Part shown: positions 24,792-35,385 of the stretch, piece after piece | Position numbering within the stretch: position 1 is the stretch's first letter | Layout: each line of letters starts with the position of its first letter | NCBI RefSeq assembly: GCF_000173075.1 | Contig: NZ_ABVL01000006.1 | Span: forward strand, 248,001-312,000 | Length of the DNA: 64,000 nucleotides | From: Chthoniobacter flavus Ellin428 | GTDB lineage: Bacteria; Verrucomicrobiota; Verrucomicrobiia; Chthoniobacterales; Chthoniobacteraceae | Direction: 5' to 3' | Program-made: the position numbers and the translations under genes | Notes under the pieces: model-generated | The model's database searches: none | The model's input: only the letters and a program-made list of their open reading frames with translations | What the model was told of the DNA's origin: nothing

Positions 24792-25409
24792 TTAACGTCC
24801 GCTCGAACCCAAATCCACCAGCGATACATCCGAAAACCAAGCGGTCCCGGTGAGGATCCCACCCCACTGGCCGAGGCGCGGGCCTGCTTGAATTTCCGTG
24901 CGCTTTCCGGAATCGAAGATCATCTCCAGGCGGATCCAGTCTTCCGCGCGCTTCACGACCTTCGTCGCTTCCCATCCGCCCGCAATCCAGAGCGTCGCTC
25001 CGGCGTTGCCGCGTCCTTGCTTCACGGAAATATCGTGCGTCTTCACCCAGCACGAAAGCCGGTAGCGACGGGAGGGCGTGACTCGGACGACCTGGGTGAC
25101 AAAAGTATTGTCCGCCGTTCCATTGGAAATCCGTAAGCTGGGTTGATCGCCGTGTCTCTCCTCAGTGTCCACATTCGCCCGGCCTTTCTTTCCCCACGAC
25201 TGCACGTTCCATCCATCGAGGCCGTTATCAAAATCGCCGTTCTTGAAGAGGTTGTCCGAATCGCTCTCGTGCGAACGATGCAGCGCGATCGATTCATAGG
25301 TCAGCGATCGCAACGCCTGACCGCCGGGCTGGCTGAAACCGCTGAGTGGCAGGATAACCGCCAGGCAAACTCCGAACGTGACCGCGAGGGAAGAACTGGG
25401 GGACCTCAT
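24792..25409 (-). CDS. secreted carbohydrate-binding-module-like protein
   Basis: A 205-residue exported protein: signal peptide (LAVTFGVCLAVILPLSGFS) then a single jelly-roll domain with NLFKNGDFDNGLDGWNVQSW, RISNGTADNTFVTQ, YRLSCWVKTHDIS and a final TAWFSDVSLVD, the pattern of CBM4/9-type modules. Similar modules occur in the proteins at 27306, 42054 and 52275 of this window. No catalytic domain is present. It is divergent from the aldo/keto reductase with about 100 bp between. Confidence 0.7.
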   Translation of the reverse strand: MRSPSSSLAVTFGVCLAVILPLSGFSQPGGQALRSLTYESIALHRSHESDSDNLFKNGDFDNGLDGWNVQSWGKKGRANVDTEERHGDQPSLRISNGTADNTFVTQVVRVTPSRRYRLSCWVKTHDISVKQGRGNAGATLWIAGGWEATKVVKRAEDWIRLEMIFDSGKRTEIQAGPRLGQWGGILTGTAWFSDVSLVDLGSSGR

Positions 25410-25512
25410 ACCGCGAACGTGTTAGGAACCCGCCATCCAAACAAGCCAAAACGGACCACTCCCCGCGACTCGGCGCTTGCCGCCGTGCGCCGGGCTGGCT
25501 AGGCATCTGGCC

Positions 25513-26454
25513 ATGCAGAAAGTCTCCCTCGGCGACAGCAAACTTCAATCGAGCCGCCTGGCCTACGGCTGTTGGCGCGTGGCCCGCACGGGCGACATTC
25601 AGCAGGATCTCAAGACGACGCGCGAAGCGGTGACGGCGGCGCTCGACTCGGGCTACACGCTGTTCGACCACGCGGATATTTATTGCCACGGCCGCGCGGA
25701 GAGCGCTTTCGGCGAAGTGCTGCGCGAGAATCCGAAGCTGCGCAAGAAGATGATCATCGCCACGAAGTGCGGCATTCGGTTTTGTGATGAACCTCCGGGC
25801 GCACCGGCGCGCTATGACTTCACCGCCGAGCACATCATTCGCTCGTGCGAGCAATCGCTGCAGCGGCTCCACGTCGAATACATCGATCTCTATCAACTCC
25901 ACCGGCCCGATTATCTCATGGACGTGGATGAAGTCGCTGTGGCCTTCGCCAGCCTCCACAAGTCGGGCAAGGTGCGCGAATTCGGCGTCAGCAATTTCCG
26001 CCCGTCGCAGCTCAGCATGTTGCAGCGCGCGGTGCAGCAGAAGGTGGAGAAGAACATCATTACCAACCAGGTGGAGATCAGCCTCGCGCAATTGGCGGCC
26101 TTCGAAGACGGCACGCTCGACCAATGCCAGGCGATGAATATCACGCCCCTCGCCTGGAGCCCGCTGGCGGGTGGTCTTTTGAGCGATGGCGCGACGGAAA
26201 TCCTGCCGGGACAGAAGAGCTACAAGCCCGCGCCGATCGTCGAGGCGATCGATGCCCTGGCCAAGGAGCGGAACACCAGCCGCACGACCATTGCCATTGC
26301 GTGGCTGCTCAAGCATCCGACGAAAATCATTCCCATCATCGGCAGCACGAGTCCGGAACGCATTCGCGCCGCCGCGGCGGCCGCGGAGATCGAACTGACT
26401 CGCGAGGAGTGGTATCGGCTGCTCATCGCCGCCCGGGGCGAACCTCTCCCGTAG
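25513..26454 (+). CDS. aldo/keto reductase, YdhF-like
   Basis: A 313-residue TIM-barrel oxidoreductase. Catalytic Asp and Tyr lie in LFDHADIYCHGRAES near residue 58, Lys in IIATKCGIRF near 85, and His in LYQLHRPDYLMD near 130. The NADPH-binding end has PIIGSTSPERI. The family reduces aldehydes and ketones; the substrate is unknown. ATG 25513 (MQKVSLGDSKL) is preferred over 25477. The stop overlaps the GTG of the epimerase gene (TAGTG). Confidence 0.9.
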   Translation: MQKVSLGDSKLQSSRLAYGCWRVARTGDIQQDLKTTREAVTAALDSGYTLFDHADIYCHGRAESAFGEVLRENPKLRKKMIIATKCGIRFCDEPPGAPARYDFTAEHIIRSCEQSLQRLHVEYIDLYQLHRPDYLMDVDEVAVAFASLHKSGKVREFGVSNFRPSQLSMLQRAVQQKVEKNIITNQVEISLAQLAAFEDGTLDQCQAMNITPLAWSPLAGGLLSDGATEILPGQKSYKPAPIVEAIDALAKERNTSRTTIAIAWLLKHPTKIIPIIGSTSPERIRAAAAAAEIELTREEWYRLLIAARGEPLP

Positions 26455-27309
26455 TGGCCAGGGTTCTCATCGCCGGCTGCGGTTTTGTCGGACTTGCCAC
26501 GGCGCGGCTCTTTGCCGAGCGCGGATGGGAGGTCATCGGTTGCACGCATTCCGAAGAGTCCGCGGCGAAGCTCGCGGCGGAGCCATTCCGCGTGGTCTCC
26601 TGCAACATCAGCGATCGCGCCGCGGTGGAAGCGCGGACGGCACTTGGGCCGTTCGATGCCCTCGTGCATTGCGCCAGTTCGGGACGCGGCGGCGCCGAGG
26701 AATACGGCGGGTTATTTGGAAGGCTCGCGAAATCTCTCCGCAGTGTTTGCGCCGGCGCCCTTGCTTTTCACCAGCAGCACCTCGGTCTATGCGCAGACCG
26801 ACGGCGAGTGGGTGACGGAGGAAAGCCCCGCCGAACCCGCGCGTGAGACGGGCCGGCTCCTGCGCGAGACCGAGGAATTGGTCGTCGCGCAAAACGGCAT
26901 CGTCGTGCGCCTCGCTGGCATCTACGGACCGGGCCGTTCCGTGCTGCTGCGCAAATTTTTCGACGGCACCGCGATAATCGAAGGCGACGGCGCGAAGTGG
27001 ATCAACCAGGCGCATCGTGATGACATCGCCTCGGCGATCGTCCATCTGATCGAGACGCGCGCGCGGGGCGTCTTCAATGTGAACGACGATCAGCCCCTCG
27101 CGCAGCGAGACCTTTACGCCTGGCTCGCCGAGCGCTTTGCCCAGCCCCTTCCGCCCAGCGGCCCGATCGACCTGAATCGCAAGCGCGGCTGGACGAACAA
27201 GCGGGTGAGCAATGCGAAGCTCCGCGCCCTCGGTTGGACACCACGCTTTCCGTCATTCTTCGACGCGGTTGCCAGCGATCCGGCACTTGTCCAAAATGCG
27301 CGGGTATGA
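26454..27309 (+). pseudogene. NAD-dependent epimerase/dehydratase, frameshifted
   Basis: The N-terminal half from GTG 26454 encodes a Rossmann start VARVLIAGCGFVGLATARLF (GxGxxG-type) up to HCASSGRGGAEEY. At GGG 26709-26711 the homology moves to the next frame and continues YLEGSRNLSAVF, LLFTSSTSVYAQ (the SDR Ser/Tyr region), YGPGRS and HRDDIASA, ending at TGA 27309. One extra base explains the break. Together the parts give a normal SDR-extended enzyme of about 285 residues. The frame is probably broken by a sequence error rather than decay, because both halves are well kept. It overlaps both neighbours, so it is in an operon. Confidence 0.8.
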
Positions 27310-28934
27310 GTTCCTTCCGCTCAGCGATCCTTCCCCTCGTCGCCGCCGTCCTGGTTCTCACCATGCCCGCGCGGGCCGTAGAGAAGTGGTTCTATCAACC
27401 CACCAATTTGCTCGTCGACAAGAACGTCGACCAGATCGAGGTGCTGTGGAAACGGGCGGCGGCTGCCGGTTACACGCACGTGCTGCTGGCCGATTCGAAA
27501 TTCACCCGTCTCAGCGAGATGAACGCGCGCTATTTTCACAACGTCGAGCGGGTGAAAGCGATCGCCGCCAAACTGAACATCGAAATCGTCCCGGCGCTTT
27601 TCCCTATCGGCTACTCGAACGATTTGCTCGGCCGCGATCCGAATCTGGTCGAAGGCCCGCCGGTGAAGGACGTGCCGCTGGTCGTGCGGGGCGGGGTGGC
27701 GCATGTCGATGATCCCGATGCACCGACGTTGCCGGGCGGCGATTTCCGCGATCTCAAGAAATGGACGTGGAAGGACAGCTTCATCGTCGCGGACAACGGC
27801 GCCGCACGGGTGAGCGACGCGGCGGGAAAAAACGCGCGCATCGTCCAGCACCTCGCGGTCAAGCCGTGGCGGCAGTACCATGTCTCGGTGCGGATCAAGA
27901 CGCAGGATTTTCAAGGCACGCCGATGATCAAGGCACTGCCGGCGAAGGAAGATGGCCGCTCGCTCCAGTGGACCAATCTGGATGTAAAGCCGACGCAGGA
28001 TTGGACGGTGCATGACGTGGTCTTCAACTCGCTCGGCTACGACGACGTAAACCTCTATTTCGGCATGTGGCCGGCGGGCAAGGGGTCGCTCTGGTGGAGC
28101 GATGCCAGGATCGAGGAAGTGGCTTTTCTCAACATGACGCGCCGTCCCGGCACACCGCTGGTGGTGAAAACGGCGGACGGCAAAGTCCTGACCGAAGGAA
28201 AAGATTTCGAGTCGCTGAGCGATCCGAAAATGGGCCGCACGCCCTATGCCGGCGAATACGATTCCTGGCACGAGCCGCCGATGTTGCGCACGAAACTGCC
28301 CGACGGCACCAAGCTCCTCGCGAGCTACTATCACGCGGTGACGATCTACGAGCATCAAGCGGCGATGTGTCTTTCCGAACCGAAGACGTACGAGTTGCTG
28401 CGGGATCAGGCCAAGCGCGTCGTGGCTGCGTGGGACGCGAAGGGCTACATGCTGTCGCATGATGAACTGCGGGTGGTGAATTGGTGCGAGGCCTGCCAGT
28501 CGCGCCATCTCACCCCGGGCCAAATGCTGGCCGACAACGTGAGCCGCTGCGTGGCCATCATGCACGAGGTCGCGCCCGGCGCGCGGCTTTACACCTGGAA
28601 CGACATGTTCGATCCGAATCACAACGCCGTGCCCGGCCCTTACTATCTGGTGAATGGCCCTTTCACCGGCTCATGGGAAGGTCTGCCCAAGGATGTGACG
28701 ATCATGAATTGGAACTCAGACAAGAAGGAGAAGAGCCTCCAGTTCTTCGCCGAGCGGGGGAACCCGCAGATCATCGCGGGGTACTACGATAGTAAGCCGG
28801 AGAGAATCCGCGACTGGCTGACCGCGGCGAAAGCGGTGCCGGGCGGCGTGCAAGGCGTGATGTACACGACCTGGCGCAACGACTACAGCCAGCTCGAAAA
28901 ATTCAGCGCGCTGGTCGATGAGGCGGCGAAGTAG
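27306..28934 (+). CDS. secreted glycoside-hydrolase-like protein with an inserted carbohydrate-binding module
   Basis: A 542-residue exported protein. Signal peptide SAILPLVAAVLVLTMPARA, then a TIM-barrel-like N-terminal part (VLWKRAAAAGYTHVLLADSK), a jelly-roll insert around residues 140-280 (HLAVKPWRQYHVSVRIKTQD, LWWSDARIEEV), and a barrel C-terminus with LSHDELRVVNWCEAC and YTWNDMFDPNHNAV. Acidic pairs (HDE, WND) are placed as in GH20-like hydrolases, so a glycosidase is plausible, but no family is certain. ATG 27306 is used; it overlaps the epimerase stop. Confidence 0.6.
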   Translation: MSSFRSAILPLVAAVLVLTMPARAVEKWFYQPTNLLVDKNVDQIEVLWKRAAAAGYTHVLLADSKFTRLSEMNARYFHNVERVKAIAAKLNIEIVPALFPIGYSNDLLGRDPNLVEGPPVKDVPLVVRGGVAHVDDPDAPTLPGGDFRDLKKWTWKDSFIVADNGAARVSDAAGKNARIVQHLAVKPWRQYHVSVRIKTQDFQGTPMIKALPAKEDGRSLQWTNLDVKPTQDWTVHDVVFNSLGYDDVNLYFGMWPAGKGSLWWSDARIEEVAFLNMTRRPGTPLVVKTADGKVLTEGKDFESLSDPKMGRTPYAGEYDSWHEPPMLRTKLPDGTKLLASYYHAVTIYEHQAAMCLSEPKTYELLRDQAKRVVAAWDAKGYMLSHDELRVVNWCEACQSRHLTPGQMLADNVSRCVAIMHEVAPGARLYTWNDMFDPNHNAVPGPYYLVNGPFTGSWEGLPKDVTIMNWNSDKKEKSLQFFAERGNPQIIAGYYDSKPERIRDWLTAAKAVPGGVQGVMYTTWRNDYSQLEKFSALVDEAAK

Positions 28935-29087
28935 TTGATGGTTGAGAGTTGATAGTTGATAGACCGCCCCGATGCCCTTTTTGTGCCCGCTCCGCGGGGA
29001 AGCTTGTGAAATTTGCCGCGGAGCGGCCTCTCCTGCGGAAACGTGGAGGGCTATCAACTATCAACTTTCAACCCTCAACTATCCACT
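28932..29087. repeat. word palindrome B (TTGATAG)
   Basis: The left arm 28932-28962 starts at the TAG stop itself and repeats TTGATAG-type words; the right arm 29051-29087 is its imperfect reverse complement. The loop holds a second GC-rich inverted pair (CCGCTCCGCGG and CCGCGGAGCGG). It fills the gap between two convergent genes and could terminate both. Confidence 0.8.
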
Positions 29088-29093
29088 TTCCCC

Positions 29094-30041
29094 TTATTTC
29101 GCCCGCGGGTGAAACCGGTGATGCACCGCCTTTAACCGCTGCTGATCCACGTGGGTGTAAATCTGCGTCGTGGAAATATCCGCATGGCCGAGCATCTCCT
29201 GGATGATGCGCAAATCCGCGCCGTTGCTCAGCAAATGCGTGGCGAAGCTATGGCGCAACAAGTGCGGATAGACATTGATATCCAGCCCGGCATTTTTCGC
29301 GCACGCCTTCACGATCTGCCAGATACGCACGGTGGTGAGCTTCGTGCCGCGTGACGAAAGGAAGACCTCGCTGCCCGTCTTTTTGCCGACCATCTCCGGC
29401 CGCTCCTTTTCCAGATAAGCACGAATCGCATCGCAGGCCTTCTGCCCCACCGGCACGAGGCGCATCTTGTTGCCCTTGCCGGTCACGCGAATGATCCGCG
29501 CGTCGAGATCGAGGTTTTCGAGCCGCGCATTCACCAGCTCCGAGACCCGCAGCCCGCTGGCGTAGAGCAATTCGAGCAGCGCCCGATCACGCAAACCGCG
29601 CGGCGCATCGATGGAAATGCCTTCGAGCAAGCGGTCGACCTGCAACTCATTCATGGTCTCCGGCAGATAACGCTCGGTCCGCGGCAACGGCAGCACCTCC
29701 GCGACATCGCGCTCGATGCGCTTCCGCGCGTGCAGCCAGCGGAAGAAAATCTTCAGTGCCACGACGATTAATTTGATCGAAGCCGCCGAAAGCCCGAGCC
29801 GCTTTTTGTGCGCGAGGTAATCGGTGATCTGTTGATGGGTGACCTCTCCGGGTGCGACTTCCGGCAAAGTCTCCTCCTCCTCGCCGAGCGGGTCCTTGGA
29901 CTCAGCCTCCTTTCCGGCGTTCCGCTTTTCCAGCCAGCGAGCGAATCCTTCCAGCGAAAGACGCGTGGAAAGCTGGTAATTCTCGGAAAGCCCGCGTTCC
30001 GTCGCGAGGTAGAGAATGAAATCTTCGATGGCAACTCGCAC
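29094..30041 (-). CDS. xerD: tyrosine recombinase XerD
   Basis: A 315-residue site-specific recombinase. The N-terminal SAM-like domain (IEDFILYLATERGLS) is followed by the catalytic domain with Arg in LLYASGLRVSEL near residue 172, HLLRHSFATHLL near 262 (HxxR), GHADIST near 286 and the nucleophile Tyr in TTQIYTHV near 295. GADLRIIQEMLGH resembles XerD more than XerC. A Glu-rich insert lies near residues 45-65 (KEAESKDPLGEEEE), not usual for XerD. Xer recombinases resolve chromosome dimers at dif. No dif site was seen here. Divergent from the metzincin gene. Confidence 0.92.
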   Translation of the reverse strand: MRVAIEDFILYLATERGLSENYQLSTRLSLEGFARWLEKRNAGKEAESKDPLGEEEETLPEVAPGEVTHQQITDYLAHKKRLGLSAASIKLIVVALKIFFRWLHARKRIERDVAEVLPLPRTERYLPETMNELQVDRLLEGISIDAPRGLRDRALLELLYASGLRVSELVNARLENLDLDARIIRVTGKGNKMRLVPVGQKACDAIRAYLEKERPEMVGKKTGSEVFLSSRGTKLTTVRIWQIVKACAKNAGLDINVYPHLLRHSFATHLLSNGADLRIIQEMLGHADISTTQIYTHVDQQRLKAVHHRFHPRAK

Positions 30042-30148
30042 GGAGAGGAGACCTTGGGCGAAGGCCCGGTTTTCCGCAAGATCGCAAGGAATCGGAGTTT
30101 ACATCGCCAACTGGCTCGGAAGTGGCTACTTCCTGCGCCGATCTACGT

Positions 30149-33100
30149 ATGATCCCTATGAACTTCCGCGCCCCCATCCGTATTTCGGTGGCGCTTCTGG
30201 CCACGGTTTCGCTGACTCTGGGTTATTATTGGCTGGGACCGTCAGGAACGCAGGTCCAACCGTCTGCCGCCGTGCCTCTGGCTGTGGCGACGCCGGCGGG
30301 GACCGCAAGTTCCCCCGGCGGCACGCCGGTGCCTCCATCGGCGGCAACTTCCGCTCCGCCCCTTCGAAGCCTGCCATCATCGATGGCTCCGAAGCGCCCT
30401 GGCCAGAAGGGCAGTCTCGCATCGGCCTCGGCGGCGCCCAATGCCAAACCGGCGCGGGAATGGATTGGGAGCGCTTGGGGAACCGAGAAGCGGAAGCCCT
30501 ACGCTGCTTTCAGCAAGTGGACGGCGCTCTATCTGGCCGCCTCGGCTGCGGATCGCGCCGGGTTGGTTGCCGAAGGCGTATCGCTCGCCCAGTCGCGCCG
30601 CCAGGCGTTGGCGACGGAAATCAAGACCAACCCTCAGCAAGCGCTCGCGGATGCCGTGCCGATGACGGTGCGGTCGCAATTGCCCCAGGAAATCGCGGAC
30701 CAACTGGAGTCTCATGTCTCCGGGCAGGGGAATCTGGCGCTCGAAGGGACCATGGCGCCGCCCGGTGGGACCACGGATTCGCCGACCTTTCGCAGCGCGG
30801 TTGTCAATGGAACGGAATATCGCGCCTATACGTATGGCCGCCGCGAAGATCAGGCGACCAAAGTGGACATTTCGGTGATCGGCGTCGCGGTGGATCACGA
30901 TCTCGCTGTATCGGAGAGTCCCTTGCGCGTGCTCGAGCCCGGTGAAACTCCGTTGCCGGATACGCCGGTCAGCGCCGTCTGTCCCATCTCGGGCCTGACC
31001 AGCGCCGCTCCGGCGAACACGCCGCTCAATGTCCAGGCGCCCACCGCGGTGGAAGTCGCGGGAAAAGTCCCAGGTGCTCTGTCACGTCGAGCACGTCTCG
31101 GCATATGAGAACCGCCTGATCAATGCCGAGAATGCCGCGGGGCCCTATTCCGGCGCGTTGTCGGAACAATTGACGCAGGCCCGATGGCAGCCCCGGAACT
31201 TCCGGCGTCGTTGGCCGGCCGCCAGTCTCATGGAGCACCGGCACCAAGAAAATCCTCATCATTCGGGTCGACTTCTCCGACCTGCAGGGCACGCCCGTCT
31301 ATCCCTTCTCGCCCCACAATCCCATCGACGCGAACTACGTTAACGGCGTCTTCAACAATGCCAGCCAGGTCGCGGATTTCTATGCCCAGGGATCCTATGG
31401 TCTCACAGCGATCTCCATCGGCACATCGGATGTGACGGGCGTATTGCGGATGCCGCAGACCGCGGCCTATTACGCGGTCGGCGACGGCACCAACGCCTAC
31501 AACAGTACCCTGCACACGGACGCGGAGGCCCTGGCCAGCGGCGCCGGTTTCAATCTCGCGAACTACGACCGCATCGGCGTCGTCTTCTCGAACCTCGGCA
31601 ACCTCACCGGCTCCCACATCACCTACGGCGGTCTGGGCGACGTGCAGGGCAATCGTTTTTGGATCAACGGTTTCTTCGATTTTCGCGACTGCGCCCACGA
31701 GATCGGCCACACCTACGGCTTGCAACATTGCAATCTCTGGCAGGTGAACGACGGCAATCCCGTTTCGCCTAATGGCACGAGCATCGAATACGGCGATCCC
31801 TTCGGGGTGATGAGCAGCGGTAATACGGACATCAATTACCAGTTCGACATGTGGCAGAAGAGCCTCCTGCATTGGATTCCGGACACGGGCGTTACCACGA
31901 TCAGCGCCGCGGGTACCTATCGCGTCTATCGTTTCGATCACCCGAGTGTGAATACCGCCAATCCGCTGGCGCTCAAGATCGTGCGCAACTCGACGCAGGA
32001 TTATTGGATCGGCCTGCGCCAGCTCTTCACCAGCAACAGCTCGCTCATGAACGGCGCCTACATTCTGTGGGGCTACAATACCGTCGTGCAGGGAAACCTC
32101 CTCGACATGACCACTCCGGGGACGAATGCGCAGGATGCCGCGCTGGCGGTGGGCGCCAGCTTTCATGACACCGTCGGCGGCGTGACCATCCATCCGCTGG
32201 CCAAAGGCGGCACCACGCCCAACGAATACCTCGATGTGCAGGTGTCCTTCGATCCACACATCCAGTGGCAGGCCACCACTTACAATGTGGACGAGCAATC
32301 CGGTTCGGTGACGCTCACCCTGAACCGCAGCGCGTCGAGCACCGGGGCAGTCAGCGTGAATTACGCCACCTCGGATGGAACAGCGACGGCGCCCGCTTTT
32401 TATGCCAGCCAGAGCGGGTCGGTTTCCTGGGCGGATGGCGATAATTCTCCGAAGACGATCACCATTCCCATCGTGAAGACCGCCTCGTTTACCGGGGTGA
32501 AGAGTTTTAATGTGACGCTGACCAACGTGACCGGAGGCGTCGTCGTCAACAGCGCCGCAGCCACGGTGAACATCGGCAGCGGGGGGGCAGCGGATCCCGG
32601 CTTCTACGCGGATTTCGTCAACTCGAACGCTCTGCAAACGATCGTCCAACCCGACGGGAAAATCCTCCTCGCGGGCTGGATGACCCTCATGCAGGATGCC
32701 GCCTTCACCGTCTATACGCGGAACGGTTTCGGCCGTCTCAATGCCGACGGGTCGGTCGATACGGCCTTCGGCAACGGGAGTGGGGTGAATGCCACGCCAG
32801 TTTACGCCATGGCACTTCAAGCGGACGGCAAAGTGCTCATCGGGGGCAGTTTCACCTCCGTGCATGGAGTGACTCGCAATGGCCTGGCGCGGTTGAATAC
32901 CGATGGCAGCCTCGACACGACATTCGATCCCGGCGCCGGCGGCTCCAGCGTGCGCGCCATTGCCGTCCAGGCGGATGGAAAGATCGTCGTCGGCGGTACC
33001 TTCACCACTTTCGGAGGGGTGGCCAGCGAGTATCTCGCTCGCCTGAATAGCGACGGCACGGTCGATACCAATTTCGTGGGGCCCAATTTTGGCGGCACCA

Positions 33101-34446
33101 GTGGCTGGCGCGTCCAGGCGCTCGCCATCCAGCCGGATAACAAGATCATCGTCGGTGGGGTGTTTTATTTTTCCGGCGGACCGTTTTCCGGTTCGAAGTT
33201 CCGCGGCAGTCTGGTGCGGGTGACGGGCACGGGCGCGGTGGATACGACTTTCGACGTAGGTGACGGCGCACATACCCTGGGAAACACGGGTGCATTGCAG
33301 GCCATCCGGGCGATCGCCATCCAGCGCGACGGATCGATGGTGGTGGGCGGCGACTTCACGGCCTTCAACAGCGTGGCGCACAATTATCTCGCCCGCGTGA
33401 CTTCCACCGGCGCTCTCGACGCCACATTCACCCCCAATGCCGATGCGTCGGTGGGCGCGGTGCTGGTGCAGGCTGACGGCAAGATCCTGATCGGCGGCCA
33501 GTTTGCCAACGTGAACAGCACGGCGATGGCGGACTCCGCGCGCCTGCTGGCGACAGGCGTCCTCGACTCCAATTTCACCAACGTCAGCACCTTGGGGGGA
33601 GTCAATGAGTTCGGCATGCAGGCGGACGGCAAGATCGTGCTCTGCGCGGATGGGTCGAATGGGACGACCGCGGCACGGGTGTTTTCCGGCCTCCCAGGAC
33701 TGCCCGGTACGGTGCAGTTCAGCGCCGCATCTTACCTGGGCGCCGAAGGGACGGCGTTGGCCATCACGGCCACGCGGACCGGTGGCAGTTACGGAGCGGT
33801 TTCGCTGAATTACGCCACCATTGCCGGCACCGCCGCGGCGACACGCTATACGCCGGTCTCGGGGAACCTCTCCTGGGCGGATGGCGATTCCGCCACCAAG
33901 ACCATTACGCTGCCGTTGCTGAATGACGGCATCGCGCAAGGAGACCAGACGCTGTCGCTCAATCTGGGAGTTCCGATCGGAGGTCTGCCCAATAGCGCAC
34001 CCTGGATCACATTGGTCACGATCACCGCGCCCTATAACGTCTGGAAAAACAGCAAGTTCACCAGCGCGGATCTGAACGACTCTTCCATCAGCGGCCTCAC
34101 CGCCGACCCGAATCACAACGGCTACTCCAATTTGTTCGAGTACGCCTTCGGCTTCGATCCCAAGGGCTTGAATGCGAGCGGCTATCCAATCAGCAGTATC
34201 CAGACAGTGGGCGGGAGCAAATATTTGACTCTCACTTATCGCCGTGTACCGGGTGCGACGGATGTCATCTACACCCCGCAGTCTGGAGCGGTGCCTGGCA
34301 CGTGGGATGGGGTGCCGGTCCTCGTCGGTTCACCCGTCTCCAATGGGGACGGCAGTGAAACGGTGACCTATCGTGACAGCGTGCCGGTGAATCAAGCCGG
34401 CGTGACGAAACGGTTCATGCACCTGCAGGTCACGCTCAGCCAGTAG
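30149..34446 (+). pseudogene. secreted metzincin protease with Calx-beta and delta-60 repeats, two frameshifts
   Basis: One gene appears to be split into three frames. The first part (ATG 30149) has a hydrophobic signal/anchor and Pro/Ser-rich region; homology moves frame at CCC 31069-31071 (to QVLCHVEHVSAYENRL) and again at CCC 31180-31182 (to WSTGTKKILIIRVDFSD). The rest, open to 34446, has the zinc motif HEIGHTYGLQH and a Met-turn GVMSSG near 31810 (metzincin), a Calx-beta domain near 32280-32560, six or so delta-60 repeats near 32600-33660 (QADGKVLIGG type), a second Calx-beta domain and a C-terminal NHNGYSNLFEYAFG module common in Verrucomicrobia. It is likely surface-bound. Both breaks are one extra C in CCC runs, so sequence error is likely. 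Confidence 0.78.
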
Positions 34447-34460
34447 GGGACGGAGCAGGC

Positions 34461-35237
34461 CTACGCCTCCGGCTTCTTCGCAAACGCGCTGAGAATATCG
34501 ATCGGGATCGGCAGGAACGTCGTCGTATTGTGTTCGTTGGAAATCTCCCGCATCGTTTGCAGGTAGCGTAATTGCAGGGCGATGGGTTGCTCGGCGATCA
34601 TCGCCGCGGCTTGCACGAGCTTTTCCGCCGCCTGGAATTCGCCTTCGGAATTGATGATCTTGGCCCGGCGTTCGCGCTCGCTTTCCGCCTGCTTGGCCAT
34701 GGCGCGTTTCATACCTTCGGGCAGGACCACGTCCTTGATTTCCACGGCGGTGACCTTGATGCCCCACGGATCGGTCTGGCGGTCGATGATCTCCTGCAAC
34801 TTCTGGTTCAACTGATCGCGCTGGGCGAGCAGGGCATCCAGCTCGGCCTGGCCGATGACGCTGCGCAGAGTGGTTTGGGCGATGAGCGACGTCGCTTTCC
34901 AATAGCTCTCCACCTTGATCACTGCCGCCGCGGGTTCGACGACGCGGAAGTAAACCACCGCATCGACCGACACGGGCACGTTGTCGTGTGTCATCATTTC
35001 CTGGCGCGAGACGTCGATGGTCACGACGCGCAGATCCATTTTCACCATGCGATCGACGACGGGGATGAGAAAGATGAGGCCCGGCCCCTTCGTGCCGAGG
35101 AGCTTGCCGAGCCGGAAGATCACGCCGCGTTCATACTCGCGCAAAATGCGCGCGACCTGCGGGAGGACAATCGCGGCAACGATGAAGATCGGGATCAGCC
35201 AGGCGACGAGTTGGGCGAGGGGTTCGAGGAGGTTCAT
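34461..35237 (-). CDS. slipin / stomatin-like SPFH membrane protein
   Basis: A 258-residue protein with an N-terminal hydrophobic helix ([20 protein letters not shown]) followed by the SPFH/band 7 domain ([40 protein letters not shown]) and a coiled coil [20 protein letters not shown]. Slipins form membrane microdomain scaffolds and work with NfeD proteases. The nfeD-like gene is directly upstream in the same orientation, separated by the repeat at 35287-35377. It is convergent with the metzincin gene, with 14 bp between the stops. Confidence 0.9.
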   Translation of the reverse strand: MNLLEPLAQLVAWLIPIFIVAAIVLPQVARILREYERGVIFRLGKLLGTKGPGLIFLIPVVDRMVKMDLRVVTIDVSRQEMMTHDNVPVSVDAVVYFRVVEPAAAVIKVESYWKATSLIAQTTLRSVIGQAELDALLAQRDQLNQKLQEIIDRQTDPWGIKVTAVEIKDVVLPEGMKRAMAKQAESERERRAKIINSEGEFQAAEKLVQAAAMIAEQPIALQLRYLQTMREISNEHNTTTFLPIPIDILSAFAKKPEA

Positions 35238-35286
35238 AGGTGTGGGTTGGGTTCGATGGAAAGGAGGTGAGGGACAAAATGCGGAG

Positions 35287-35377
35287 AACCGCGAATGGAC
35301 GCTAATGAACGCGAATAGGAGCGGAGGGAATTGCGGGCTGGTTTTTATTCGCGTCCATTCGTGTTCATGCGCGGTTT
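35287..35377. repeat. word palindrome C (CGCGAATG)
   Basis: Arms 35287-35317 and 35346-35377 are near-complete reverse complements built of CGCGAATG/GAACGC words. It begins 8 nt after the nfeD stop (minus strand) and lies before slipin. The same word type is used at 37847-37914. Confidence 0.82.
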
Positions 35378-35385
35378 TATCTTTC

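Noticed and set aside
27321-28622. 433-residue minus frame opposite the secreted hydrolase-like gene
   Set aside because: The opposite strand has a signal peptide and jelly-roll pattern; this frame has none.
31228-34116. 962-residue open frame opposite the metzincin gene
   Set aside because: The plus strand has HEIGHTYGLQH, Calx-beta and delta-60 repeats. The minus frame is low-complexity and Arg/His/Ala-rich without motifs.
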